NCBI GenBank assembly: GCA_964016985.1
Contig: OZ024823.1
Span: 27,025,095-27,089,094, forward strand
DNA length: 64,000 bases
DNA from: Anodontia alba
Lineage: Eukaryota > Mollusca > Bivalvia > Lucinida > Lucinidae
Direction of reading: 5' to 3'
In this document: positions 11,428-22,051 of the stretch, in pieces
Numbering within the stretch: position 1 is the first letter of the stretch
Layout: each line of letters opens with the position of its first letter
Position numbers and translations under genes: made by a program
Notes under the pieces: model-generated
Database searches by the model: none
Told to the model about the DNA's origin: nothing
Seen by the model: only the letters and a program-made list of their open reading frames with translations

Positions 11428-11685
11428 TATCGAGGGTTGAGCGCAAGACTGTAGTATAACTCAAACATATTTTTGAAATCCTTGTTTAGGGGCAACTTTG
11501 TCTCCTTTGTAAACAGTGCAAATTTAGGTGCCATTGCTCGTACGAGCAATGGCACCTAAATTTTCATTGTTTACAGAAAGAAATATTGTAATCTTCATAA
11601 CGCCTTCATGGTGAGGAGACTAATTTTGGGGAAAAACAATCATCTGACTTACTACAGTCTTGTGCTCAACTCTCGATAGGTGGCG
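11428..11685. mobile_element. Palindromic MITE, ~258 bp
   Basis: Ends TATCGAGGGTTGAGCGCAAG (from about 11428) and CTTGTGCTCAACTCTCGATA (to about 11681) are complementary. The centre is a perfect 42-bp palindrome (11519-11560) around TTGCTCGTACGAGCAA. A short frame through it is a by-product. Confidence 0.7.
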
Positions 11686-11734
11686 TCTGTTTTTTCATTG
11701 TTTTTTTCCTCATTCTTTGATTTAGTGCCTGCAA

Positions 11735-11870
11735 CGAGCCCCTAAGGGAACACATTTTTCCCTTTTAGAGTAGACACTTTTTTCAGTAAGGAGGCAAAAA
11801 CAAGTTGACAGAATGCACCCTCTAAAAGTGTATCCATTCCCTTTAGAAGCATTAAGCTTTAAAACCATCA
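11735..11870. repeat. Family H MITE, partial
   Basis: CCCTTTTAGAGTAGACACTTTT and AAGGAGGCAAAAACAAGTTG match the inner part of the copy at 29888-30125. Confidence 0.5.
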
Positions 11871-12250
11871 TCTGCAGTATAATTAAGATTCAGTGTCGCC
11901 CATCCCGATAGAACAATTATCAACAGTTTCACTGGTATATAATTCTAGCTCAATTAGCGCAAGTTGACAGAAATTTAAAACGGCATTTAAGTACATGTAC
12001 GATTCGATGATTACACTGAATAGGAAACTTCGAATTATTTTATTGGCGTAAATTTCTAATTTGCGTTCTAAACGTAAATTTGACCTGCATCATACTGTAA
12101 TTATAAGAATTGAATTTCATTTTTTGTGGGTATTATCGGCGATTCATTTGCAAATTTCAAATAAAACCCATTGTCGGAGTTAACACACCGATAAAACCCA
12201 CAAACATGCTATAATGATACATTTTTGTTTGTCTTGGAATAATTGTATAC
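11871..12250. other. Intronic gap, nothing recognised
   Basis: AT-rich. It contains a short inverted pair around 12125-12205 (TGTGGGTATTATCGGCG against CCGATAAAACCCACA), perhaps a degraded MITE. Confidence 0.4.
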
Positions 12251-13009
12251 AGTCAAACTTCAATAGCTGGAACATTTTTGGGACCATTGAGATTTGTTCC
12301 AAACATTGATAGTTCGAACCTTTGAGGTTTAATCATAGCACCAGGTCAGAGGGCAAATGAGAATGATTTTCGAATATTTTCGATCTCTTATAAACTAATG
12401 GTAAGTTGAATGTACTCATTAGAATCACCTGGACTAGGCCATTCAAATGAGTACACACAACATACATTTCCTTGATAAAATGAGAAACTTCCCGGGTAAC
12501 TTGGGGGTAATTTTGGTACGGGTGTGCGAGCCAGTATTTGGAAACCTACCCCATTCATATACCTGGCCTTTGAAAACACGGACCCATTCATATACTAGAT
12601 CACCTGAAATGTTGATCCATTCATATACTGCCCGTTGAGTTTTTGTAACCATTTATTTCTGGTCGTTAAAACAAATAATGCAGTCAATTCATTGAATACC
12701 AAGAGAACAAGCAGCCTCAAAAATCTCTGAGTGAAAAATATGTGCATATACCTGGATGTCAGAAAAAGTGGGGCCTTTCATATACCAATCAAGAACAATT
12801 GGGTCAGTCATATACATTTTGTCGAAAAAAGGGGGCCAATCATATACCTGGCAGCGCTGAAAAAAGTGACCATTTGGCACGCACATCCGTACTATGCCAT
12901 ATATAGGAAGTTACCCCCCTTACCCCCCACCCGAGTCTTAGGGACTCAAAAACGAGTTCGAATTAGCCACAATAAACGAGCTGTCGGTGCTCGAGTCATT
13001 GGTTATATA
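12251..13009. mobile_element. Family E MITE interrupted by a family Q element
   Basis: Starts CAGTCAAACTTCAATAGCTG and ends in the GTGCTCGAGTCATTGG tail. The GTACTCATTAGAATCACCTG core is at about 12412. Family Q sits inside it at 12488-12930. Confidence 0.65.
12488..12930 (+). repeat. Family Q element with CATATAC every ~33 bp, copy 1
   Basis: CATATAC begins at 12556, 12589, 12622, 12745, 12779, 12809 and 12841, giving steps of 33, 33, 123, 34, 30 and 32. A second copy lies on the other strand at 33285-33720 with the same order of motifs. No protein family recognised; one frame repeats HSYT every 11 codons. Confidence 0.7.
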
Positions 13010-13050
13010 CTTGTTCTCTCTATGTCCTCGGTCGACTTCGGTTACCACGA

Positions 13051-13157
13051 CCCAGCTAGCATTATTTATAAATCTACAGCGGGCCGACATCGGCCCGTCA
13101 GCTACCCTGACGGGCCGATAACGGCCCGCTGTAGATTTATAAAGAATGCTTACTGGG
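13051..13157. mobile_element. Family D MITE, copy 2
   Basis: CCCAGCTAGCATTATTTATA ... GCTTACTGGG with the GCGGGCCGACATCGGCCCGT core; about 107 bp, strongly palindromic. Confidence 0.8.
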
Positions 13158-13217
13158 GAGAAAGAACAAATGATGCTCACCACTAGAAAATATCCGTCTG
13201 GTCATATGTGGACAACA

Positions 13218-13385
13218 GAGGCACTTATCGTCCTGACCATTTGCACAGTCTGATCAGGGCCTTTATTGACCGCTTACAAAATCAGTGGATATTATAGAAC
13301 ATGCTGTCGAACAAAGAAGGCCCTGATCAAACTGTGTAGATAATCAGGCTGGTTTGGGTCGTCGTTGATCGCATGTGTCATAAGA
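13218..13385. repeat. Family I repeat
   Basis: GCACAGTCTGATCAGGGCCT at the left and GGCCCTGATCAAACTGTGTA at the right, plus GTCGTTGATCGCATGTG at the end. Confidence 0.5.
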
Positions 13386-13398
13386 ACTCCTGTTTGCG

Positions 13399-13610
13399 CG
13401 TTATGCAACATTAACGCTTAATATGCTGGGTAAAAAATCTCATTTTCCCAGAAAACAGGATTTGAAATTTCATGCAGACAATTTGCAGCAAATGTCAAAG
13501 CCTATTTTTGAAGACAATTTTCATGAAATGTCAAAGCCTATTTCCTGAAAAAAGAGAGAAAAATATCATTAATTTGTCGTCTTCTGAATAAGCCTTTAGA
13601 ATAGTAAAGG
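13399..13610. mobile_element. Family A MITE
   Basis: TTAACGCTTAATATGCTGGG end, TTTTCCCAGAAAACAGGATT arm and ATTTGTCGTCTTCTGAATAA near the right end. ATGTCAAAGCCTATTT occurs twice, indicating an internal duplication. Confidence 0.6.
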
Positions 13611-14231
13611 ATATAAAAAATAAGGCTTAGTATAGCTGGGTTCCAAGAAAGTTGTTTGGTTTAAACCATATTTTATTTGTATAATTCAAACATAAATATA
13701 GAACAAGTAGTAATTCAACTTCATACTACTTATACAAATGGGATTCAGAAGAAAGTGTTTTGCATCCCACTTTTATGATAAATACAGGAAATAATCATAT
13801 GATTTGAAATGCGTAGTACATTTGAACGTAAAAAAAGACTACTCCTGCTAATAAAATTTTCATACAAATTCTGCTCAAAATAAACAATTAAAGAAGAGGA
13901 CTGAATAACCTGCTTTGAATTAGCAGTTAATAAATGACTAAACCACTGGGATGATTCACCATTTATAAAATCAAAACTGTGACATCTAATCTAGATATGT
14001 ACTGAGTATGAACTATGAATTTCTTAAGCTATATCGCCAAATTGACTGCCAATTACAAAATTTTGGGCATGATTAAATAAGGTTTGATAACTACAGGTAT
14101 TTGTATAACATCCGCGAGCTTTAGTAAACAATAAATCTACAGAAGTAGTAGGAAAACCAGGGGAAACATGCTTGTAAAACGTATTTAAAATATAGATGGT
14201 ATCTTTGATTTGTGAGTTCGAATCAGTCAGT
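13611..14231. other. Intronic gap, nothing recognised
   Basis: AT-rich sequence with no repeat, domain or RNA gene that I can support. Confidence 0.4.
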
Positions 14232-14451
14232 TGAACCCTTGTAATGCTGAATAAATTTAGATGCCACGCCCACGTCTAATTTTCAGCCATTCAGATTACT
14301 TGATCCACGTTGGTCATAAAAATTCAAATACTTAATGAATGGCAAACAGTGCAGATCCAGATCAGTTGGCTTCTTCAGAAGCCAACAGATCTGGATCTAC
14401 ACTGTTTGCAAAGGCTGGGTATATACGAGTTCAGCAGGACAAGGGTTAACA
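14232..14451. mobile_element. Family B MITE (TTAACCCTTG ends), copy 1
   Basis: GAACCCTTGTAATGCTGAAT at the left and TTCAGCAGGACAAGGGTTAA at the right. The central hairpin, AGTGCAGATCCAGATCAGTT against AGATCTGGATCTACACTGTT, is at 14348-14410. The GGGTTAA end resembles TTAA-targeting (piggyBac-like) elements. Confidence 0.75.
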
Positions 14452-14469
14452 TATTTAAGATAAAGTCTT

Positions 14470-14650
14470 TCATTCCAAGCCGGTTCTTCTGTTGCAGTTC
14501 TTCTTTGTTTGTTAGTCTATGGTTTCATACTTATATGGCTTTTGTGTTGTCCCTTTTATTCCCCATCGCCTTCATTTGGTTCCTCGGAAGGGCTGTGCGT
14601 CGTGGTCGTCGCATTTTCAGTTATATTTTTGTATTGCCAGAATATCTGTT
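14470..14650 (+). repeat. Family P: dispersed retroelement 3'-region, copy
   Basis: CCAAGCCGGTTCTTCTGTTG, GGTTTCATACTTATATGGCT and GGTTCCTCGGAAGGGCTGTG recur in order at 28850-29090, 41590-41990, 43000-43365 and 50261-50540. Confidence 0.6.
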
Positions 14651-14829
14651 TCTTTTCAGAGTCAGTTTTGTTTTGCAAAAAAGTTGTGTTCGGAGAGTAG
14701 GTTAACATATGTGAGAATCAGTGTCAATAATTACAACTCTAAGATTTTAAAAACGATTGCAGTAAACAGATATTGTTTTGTGTCTTCAACTGAGCCACAA
14801 CTACAGGATGGATAGTCTACATTTTTTTT

Positions 14830-14833
<4 letters not shown>

Positions 14834-14871
<38 letters not shown>
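14834..14871. repeat. (GA)n microsatellite
   Basis: About 19 uninterrupted GA units after a T run. Confidence 0.9.
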
Positions 14872-14874
<3 letters not shown>

Positions 14875-14908
14875 TTTCGTCTAGCAGTATATTTGCCCAA
14901 GATGATTA

Positions 14909-15040
14909 CCTGGGCCCAGTTGTTCAAAGCGTCGTTAGCTTAACGAGCTCGTTAAGGGTCATTTCGTTAACTGTTTTATTGGATTCAATATACAATATTC
15001 TCATATTTTTTGCTGAAAAAATGTGAGTAACTGCTGCATT
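14909..15040. mobile_element. Family L MITE, left half only
   Basis: GGGCCCAGTTGTTCAAAGCG to GAAAAAATGTGAGTAACTGC matches the left arm of 6617-6866; the right arm is missing. Confidence 0.65.
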
Positions 15041-15391
15041 GTTGCTCAGTTGCTACAGTAGGATTTTCTTTCTGTGTAAACTATTGTAGAAGAGCACCGG
15101 TTATACCCACAGACACTGAAGTTTTCTCTCCCCCTCCCCCCGCCCCCCACCTCAGCCATCTCACCCTACCCCTAAAAAATGCACCTTGCTTATGTTGTAA
15201 AAAATGCTTGTAACTCTTTTCCATCATCAAAAGCTTTATAAAACGTGTTGCACATATCAATAAGCTGATTGATTGTAGAATCTCCAGGGATTAAACCTGG
15301 TTGTAGAGGTGTTAAAATTTAATAATCACTGATGAAATTGAAGTTATGTTTGTGGATGATATTATCTAGAGGATCCCAATAGTCCTAGAAA
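15041..15391. other. Intronic gap, nothing recognised
   Basis: Contains a C-rich tract (15131-15150); otherwise featureless. Confidence 0.35.
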
Positions 15392-15762
15392 CAGTCGTAT
15401 AGCTCAATGGCTCTAACAAAATTTGGGACCATGGCAACATGCTCCGTAGTATAGACCTGAGTAGTTCGAGCCACTGAGGGTTAATTATAGCGCCAGGAAG
15501 GCAAATGGAGATAATTTAGGGATATCTTTTCGATCTTTTATAAAATTATGGTATGTTGAGTGCATTAGATTCACCTTGATGGGGCGATTCTAATGAGTAC
15601 ACACACAACATACATCATAATGATAACATTTTCCTAAAATATCCCTAAATATATGTTTCCTTGAGCTATCGAATGAATTTCCTTGGGACTCAGAAAAACG
15701 AGTTCGAATTAGTCACGGTAAAACGAGCCATCGGTGTTCGAGTCATTGGAGTTTTACTGTAG
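15392..15762. mobile_element. Family E (pogo/Tigger-like) MITE
   Basis: CAGTCGTATAGCTCAATGGC at the left and GTCATTGGAGTTTTACTGTA at the right, with the GATTCACCTTGATGGGGCGATTC core near 15568. This uninterrupted copy defines the insertion site of the 6.4-kb element. Confidence 0.7.
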
Positions 15763-15831
15763 TTCTGTAGTTCGACATCAGAGGGGTCATTCTACCTTTA
15801 TATGGGCGTTACACACGCCCGTTTCCAAATA

Positions 15832-16190
15832 CAGTCGAACCTCAATAGCTCGAACACCGATTGCTCGTTTACCATGGCTAATTCGAACTCATTTTTTAGT
15901 CCCTACGAAATTCTTCCGCTAGCTCAAGAAAACAAATATTTAGGGAAATTTTCTTATTTTATCATGAAATTGTATGTTGTGTGTACTCATTAGAATTGCC
16001 TCATCGAGGCGATTCTAATGAGTACACTAAACATACAATTGTTGTGAAGGAAATAAAAAAAAATCCTAAATTATCGCTATTTGCTTCCTGACCTGGCACC
16101 ATGATTAACCCTCAATGGCTCGAACTACCCATGTCTCGAACAATTTTCTATATATGGTCCCAAAGATGTTCGAGATGGGTGATTAAACTT
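15832..16190. mobile_element. Family E MITE, inverted copy
   Basis: TA-flanked CAGTCGAACCTCAATAGCTC start, core GTACTCATTAGAATTGCCTC / GAGGCGATTCTAATGAGTAC (15984-16025), then ATGGCTCGAACTACCCATGT. Opposite orientation to the copy at 15392-15762. Confidence 0.7.
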
Positions 16191-16395
16191 CCTTACGTTT
16201 AATAATAAGGGAATCAAATGGGCTGCAACGTCAGAAAACAACTTAAGGCTGGCTAATCGAAGCTGAAAAGATAATCGATTATCAGTCCTGCCATTGTGAT
16301 CGATAATCGATTAGTAATCACTGAAGATTTGGTCATAATTTTACCTGTCTGAGCATGACTCTTACCATATGTTATACTTTATTGTATATATTCGC

Positions 16396-16480
16396 TCAGA
16401 CAGGCCTGAGCAAACAGTGTAGACCCTGATTAGACGCTGCAAATGTGGCGTCTCATCAGGGTCTACACTGTTTGCCACCC
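16396..16480. repeat. Isolated AAACAGTGTAGACC hairpin module
   Basis: GCAAACAGTGTAGACCCTGA pairs with TCAGGGTCTACACTGTTTGC around a GACGC...GCGTC loop stem. The same module lies inside families A', B, C and K. Confidence 0.65.
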
Positions 16481-16721
16481 ATCCAGTTATTTTTAGACAC
16501 AACAATGGGTAGTAAATTGTACTTAGTCAAATTTTAGATTATGTATGGTAAGGAATTGAGGTGTCTGAATACTAAGGGTAAATACGGTAAAGTAACAAAC
16601 ACAGAAATCAAATGATCGATTTTTAGCAAATCAGTAATGATAATCATTTTTGTGGAATTTATCGATCAATTAATCGATTTTCCGATTAATCGCGCCAGTA
16701 TACCTTAGAAAGCATACCTTC

Positions 16722-17000
16722 AGATATGAGCACCCAGCGAAGAGTCAGATCAGTCTATCACTGGGCGTCTTTTGGATGGTCAAGGAAGCAAAGTTTCTTC
16801 ATGCGCATCACGAAAACATGCCTATATAATTTTGACCCCCTTAAACCCCACTTTCACACAGTAAAATTGGGGTTTACGGGGGTATACGTGTTTTCGTAAT
16901 GGAGACTGATCAGACTGCGCGGATGCGCATGTTGATTTAAGTCTACTCTTCGTTGGACGCACTTCAAAAGATACGTTTTCTCACTTCGAGGCTCAAATGT
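16722..17000. repeat. Family I repeat with a family G MITE inserted
   Basis: The family I flanks (ACCCAGCGAAGAGTCAGATC left; GACTGATCAGACTGCGCGGA right) are split at 16803-16902 by a short family G element (CACGAAAACATGCCTATATA ... GTATACGTGTTTTCG). Confidence 0.6.
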
Positions 17001-17484
17001 ATGCATAGAAGGAGGTATGCCAGAAGGAAGGGAAACATTTGTTTCATCAAGGACTGTTTGTTCAGTAAAGAACAGGTTCAGTATATTTGCCATATCTACA
17101 TCGTTTGAATACTTTATCCTATTTTTGTTGGAGTTGTGTGAACACGAAGCCGCAGGCCGAGTGTTCAAATATCTTCCGAGGGAACCAGTAATAATGCAAT
17201 GAAACAGAAATACTCGTATGCGACAAATGTTCTTGTATTTTTTTATGAATCCTTTTAAAAGTCTCATCAGAAAGCTTTAAAAAAAAACAACAACATAAAA
17301 ACCCATCACATTAAGTATTTTATATACAGGAATCCGTCGGATCTATTTTCCTTCCGCCGTCTCAAAAGATTGACATTTTTGACAACATTTTTGTAACATT
17401 GATGACAAAGTTGGAATTATAAGGAATGCATAATTATTTTTGTGGATTTTATCGATATGTAAACTCGGCGAATCACTCACAAAC

Positions 17485-17698
17485 TTAACCCTTGTCCTGC
17501 TGAACCCGGATATACCCTGCCTTTGCAAACAGTGTAGATCCAGATCAGTTGGCTTCTGAAGAAGCCAACAGATCTGGACCTGCACTGTTTGCCATTAAAT
17601 ATGTGAAACTATATTAACAACCTTGATCAAATTATCTGATTGGCTGAAAATTAAAAATGGGTGTGGCTTCTTAATTTATTCAGCATGACAAGGGTTAA
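17485..17698. mobile_element. Family B MITE, copy 2
   Basis: TTAACCCTTGTCCTGCTGAA ... TTCAGCATGACAAGGGTTAA with TTAA at both ends. The AGTGTAGATCCAGATCAGTT hairpin is at 17530-17592. Opposite internal orientation to copy 1. Confidence 0.8.
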
Positions 17699-17868
17699 CA
17701 TAAAACCTGGGTTTTATTCAGTTTGTGAGTGATTCGCCGGATTCCTATGGTAATAGGTATGAGTATTTTGATGAGAGTCACTGTATTTTTCCCATATGTA
17801 CAAAAATGCTTTGTTTTAGCCATTATAGTTGTTAGCTCTTGGGATCAACTTAAATTTTTTTCTTTTTA

Positions 17869-17985
17869 AAGTAGGTCTCTTTTCAGAAGAGGATTTGTGT
17901 GCAGATGAATAAACAGGAACCCTCAAAGGTTATCTCCCTTGGCGCAAAATCTACCAGGTGTATCCCGTCCCCTAATTTTTTACGC
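17869..17985. repeat. Family H MITE, right part
   Basis: GGTTATCTCCCTTGGCGCAA then CTACCAGGTGTATCCCGTCC, the conserved H end. Confidence 0.5.
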
Positions 17986-18614
17986 TATTTTTGGCTATAC
18001 ATCATGTCTGACATTTGAATGCTAAAGATCTTATATTTCTCTTGTATATTTCTCCTGTGAAATCTGGTACACGAAAGAATGCCAATTTCACGTTTCACCA
18101 AACCAATTTTCATCTTGATCAGCTGTCTGTACGACTTCAGACACACAATTTTGATGAGCGTAGAATTAGACTTGTAAATGAACATTGTCAAGGAAAAGCT
18201 GTCTTATGTTAGATCATGTTAAGTGTGAACAGTGAATGTTAGGGAAGCTGTTGCTGAAATAAGCACCAAACCATTGGTCCTCCGCCAGTGATTTTGCGGT
18301 AGGGCCAGTTGATTTCAGTTGTAGCTTGCCCTCCGAACTAACTGTGCCAAGGGGAGAACATTATTTCCTTTTACAGTGGATCCATTTTTCGAAACACACA
18401 CGCACGCATGCACGCACGAACGCCGTACGCACGTACACACACACACACACACACAAACGATTGTGCCAGAGTTGCATCCCCTGAACGCGTATCAATTCCC
18501 CGTAACGGAAAACAGGCGACAGATAACTACGAGGAACAGTTTAACTGGAATGTCAGCTCCGCTGGTTCTGCGGACGATTTTTGGTTTAGTCACTAGTTCA
18601 AACCTTGAGAAAGC

Positions 18615-18812
18615 TTAACCCTTGTCATGCTGAATAAATATAGATGCCACGCCTACTTTTAATTTTCAGCCAATCAGATTGCTTGATCCGGATTGTTGCT
18701 ATAAATTCACATACTTAATGGCAAACAGTGCAGATCCAGATCAGTTGGCTTCTCTGGATCTATACTGTTTGAAAAGGAAGGGTATATCCGGGTTCAGCAT
18801 GACAAGGGTTAA
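18615..18812. mobile_element. Family B MITE, copy 3
   Basis: TTAACCCTTGTCATGCTGAA ... TTCAGCATGACAAGGGTTAA, TTAA at both ends. The central hairpin is shortened on one side. Confidence 0.8.
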
Positions 18813-18895
18813 GCTTCTGCGTAGTCTGATCACGGCAAGCTTCAAACATGGTATATAAGAGCCTGGGATATCTCGGCTTGCCTCTGTGGATCACC

Positions 18896-19090
18896 TGGGT
18901 CCAGTTGTTCAAAGCATCGTTAGCTTAACGAGCTCATAAGTGGTTAAAATGTTAACTGCTCAAGTAAGTCTCAATAGTTAATTCACAGGTATTTATGCTG
19001 AAAAATGCGAATAGCAAAGTAAAAGCTGCTCATTTTCTTTTTTTCTTTTTTTCTTTTTTTTTTCAGCAAAAACATTAGCGTTTATACTAT
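18896..19090. mobile_element. Family L MITE, diverged
   Basis: GGTCCAGTTGTTCAAAGCAT start and a TTTTTCAGCAAAAACATTAGC right-hand arm, with T-rich expansion at 19040-19065. Confidence 0.5.
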
Positions 19091-19680
19091 ATTTAAAACT
19101 CCTCAAAAATAGACATTTTATTTTGGTAAATTGATATAAGGTATACAGTCATAAAATGTGGTAGCTGACAGTTTGTGAAATTTAAGTGTCTCTCGTTCTT
19201 GAACTGGAACAAAAATGAAATGATTTTTTTTATCGTATCCCTGAATTAATGTTGCCAGGCGGATACCAGCTCAAACAAACTTCTGTTCCCAGAACCCACA
19301 CAGGCTCCACATAAATTTGATTCAAATCGGTCCGGTGGCTTCACGAAAGAACTCATTTAAAAGTTGAATGCTCGACGGGCGCAAGTTGATGGACGGAAAG
19401 CGATGACTATAGCTCACCAACAGTCTTCGGCTCAGTTGACCTAGCAAAAAAACATGAAAATTTGCGCTTCTTTTTTAAGCTTGGGACTTTCTCTTTTGTT
19501 GCCTCCATTTTTTTTTTTCGAAAGATGGAAACATGGTTAATGGCCTTAAATATGTGTTCATGTCAGCCTTTTCTGGTCTCGGTTTCTGGTTTATCGTCTG
19601 TATAAATAACTAAACTGAATTCAGTGCCTGGATAGCTGGAGCATCAACAATCCATTGTTTATATGCTCCGCAGCTGCATT

Positions 19681-19884
19681 TTAACCTTTACCGCTCTCTC
19701 AGCAGACGACAAATTGGTCATATCGTTCTAAGTTTTCCGAGAAAACAGAATGTGACATTTCATGCAAATTGTCTCCAATGGAGACAATTTGTATGATATG
19801 TCAAATCCTGTGTTTTGGGAAAAATAAGAAAAATATTTCAGTATAACTTCTGCTGAAACTTTACACAAAGTGCTAAACGCTAAC
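19681..19884. mobile_element. Family A MITE
   Basis: TTAACCTTTACCGCTCTCTC then CAGCAGACGACAAATTGGTC; centre AATTGTCTCC-AATGGAGACAATT near 19770; right side AACTTCTGCTGAAAC and AGTGCTAAACGC. Confidence 0.7.
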
Positions 19885-19959
19885 ATTATTAATGATTTTC
19901 TCGCACACTCGTACTGTAATTTGAACAACTATATTGTGTCTCCGTGGTCTTGCTTTTAA

Positions 19960-20096
19960 CATTAAACATGCTGGGTAAAAAGTTCTGCAGATGGCAGTTT
20001 GAAATATATATTGTTTTTATTTTTCCGTAAAAATAAGATTCGATATTTCATGCAACTTTAGGAGACAATTTGCCAAATGTCAAATCCTATTTTCTG

Positions 20097-20127
<31 letters not shown>

Positions 20128-20200
20128 AACAACAAAAAACAACAACTGCAGAACATCAGCTTGTCGTCTGGTGAATCTGTCTATAGCGTGGTAACTATTG
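19960..20200. mobile_element. Family A MITE with poly(A) expansion
   Basis: ATTAAACATGCTGGGTAAAA start, TTTAGGAGACAATTTGCCAA centre and TTGTCGTCTGGTGAATCTG end. A pure A run of about 29 nt occupies 20098-20126. Confidence 0.6.
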
Positions 20201-21000
20201 AGACAAGTTGATCACATACGCATTTCCTGGATGATTGATTTCCATGTAACATAATGCACCTAGAACAAAACAATCGCTTATTCCAGCATGTGACAACGGA
20301 TTCTAGCTATTACAAAACTTGAACTGCATAATCTAGTATGTTAAGACAGTGTAGGCTGCAATTGCATGATATTGACGTCATGGATCGCACGCACACAGCT
20401 GGTGCTGTTGTCTGTTTCCGAGCTTCTCCTTGTCCACTTTATACGAAACCAGGACTGTCAAGTATGAGCTAGTAGGCTAGGGAAAATAGGCTTAGAGGTA
20501 AAATTAATTCCTTCAAAAAAAAGTTTTAACATTTTCAAAATTAGTAAATTAGTACTCTTATTTACAGAAAAAAAAGTTCTAAAATATTTGCCGCCAAAAA
20601 GGAGATTTTTGGGAAAAAAAGTCGAAAAACTGAACAAATATCAACAAAACAGGAATAAATTTCTGAAAAATAAATTTAATGATATGTAAGCAATTTGAAT
20701 CAGTAAATGTATTTAAACTGGTGTTTGGTACAAACTATCAAAGCAATCCATATATTGGAGTGGGTCGTTTGGGGGCAGAAAACAGGATTTTTTTTTTTTT
20801 TTTTTTTTTTTTGTCAAAAAAGAAAATGCAGAAAACTGGACTAGATGTACAGATGTATACTAACAGACACACACTGTTGAAATGGGAACATTGCACAACT
20901 TCAAATTTGGCTTTGGTGGTGTTGCTGTGGTATAGAAAAGAAATCAGTGGCCCGTATCGCAACAATAAGGGCATATATCCACATACCTATCACTTTACAT
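20201..21000. other. Intronic gap with T homopolymer
   Basis: No gene seen. A T run of about 25 nt at 20788-20812 interrupts otherwise unremarkable sequence. Confidence 0.4.
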
Positions 21001-21016
21001 GCTGAGACTACATTTT

Positions 21017-21290
21017 GAAATATTTTTCTTATATTTCCAAAAAAATAGGAGCTGACATTTCATGCAATTGTCTCCTAAGGAGATAGTTTGCATGAAGTGT
21101 TATATCCTACTTGTTTTCTTTTTTCCTAAAAAGTAGGATCTGACACTTCAAGCAGTTCTAAGGAGACAATTTGCATGAAGTGTCAGATCCTATTTTTTTA
21201 AGGAAAAATAAGAAAAAAAAAAACAAAACAAAAAAAAAAAAAACAAACAAACAAACTATCATCAGTTTGTCGTCTGCTGAATTTGCCCAT
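21017..21290. mobile_element. Family A MITE pair, back to back
   Basis: Two stems in a row: GGAGCTGACATTTCATGCAA ... GATAGTTTGCATGAAGTG, then GTAGGATCTGACACTTCAAG ... TGAAGTGTCAGATCCTATTT, ending in TTGTCGTCTGCTGAATTTGC. Confidence 0.65.
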
Positions 21291-22050
21291 AACATGGTAA
21301 GTGCTATTACGTTCTGCGGTGTCCCTGGTCTACACTGTTCGCTCAGGCCCTCCTGTCCGAATACTTAAAGTAACTACGATATTTTAATTAGTGTGTTGAC
21401 GTTGCTTAGTACATCCAGTTGTCTCAGAAAAGTAAACCCTTACTAAAAATCTTTTCTTAGTTGACAATATATCAACATGGTGCTAGAGTAAGGGTTGGGG
21501 TCAGTGTTGGGTACGCACTAGGGTTAAGATTACGATTAGGGCTGCACGTTTGGATGATGCTATGTTTATTCAAAGTCATGTGCTTGTTAGAAAGAAGGCT
21601 TATTATGACGGGGCCTATCTATGTTCAATACGTAGACACCTTATACTGGTTACCAAACTTAATTCCATGAATGATTGAGTTATCTGTCTTTTTCTGAAAG
21701 TGATAAAGTAATTTTCTGGTAGTGAATGAAGTCTGCAAAATGACAATTTGTCTGGATTAGCTGGTATAAGCAGGCCAAAAGAAAGTAATTTCCGTCTGAT
21801 CAGTATGTCGTGCCTCAACTTGTGAATGAAATGCTGCAGGGCTAATAAAGTATTAGATGTAACAAGTATTAGCGTTTTTCAAAAAGCTAGCGGGTCGTTT
21901 AGCTTCAGTAATTGCATGTACGCTTGCTTATATCGCACATGATGGCATATTTATCAAAATTCATTGAACGAACCTAAATGACCCCAGTTATTTTCCGAGT
22001 TCTGGTTCGCTACGAACTATCAAATTTACCTCTGACGTGTACACAAATAT
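21291..22050. other. Intronic gap, nothing recognised
   Basis: Short frames only; no conserved motif or repeat identified. Confidence 0.4.
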
Positions 22051-22051
22051 A

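Noticed and set aside
12556..12847. CRISPR-like periodic motif
   Set aside because: The repeat is only 7-12 bp, imperfect, with an irregular gap of 123 bp, in an animal interspersed repeat with an inverted copy elsewhere; no cas genes. Kept as a finding about family Q only.
21461..21670. Telomere-like GGGTTA words (AGGGTTAAGATTACGATTAGGG)
   Set aside because: Too few and too irregular to be an interstitial telomere array.
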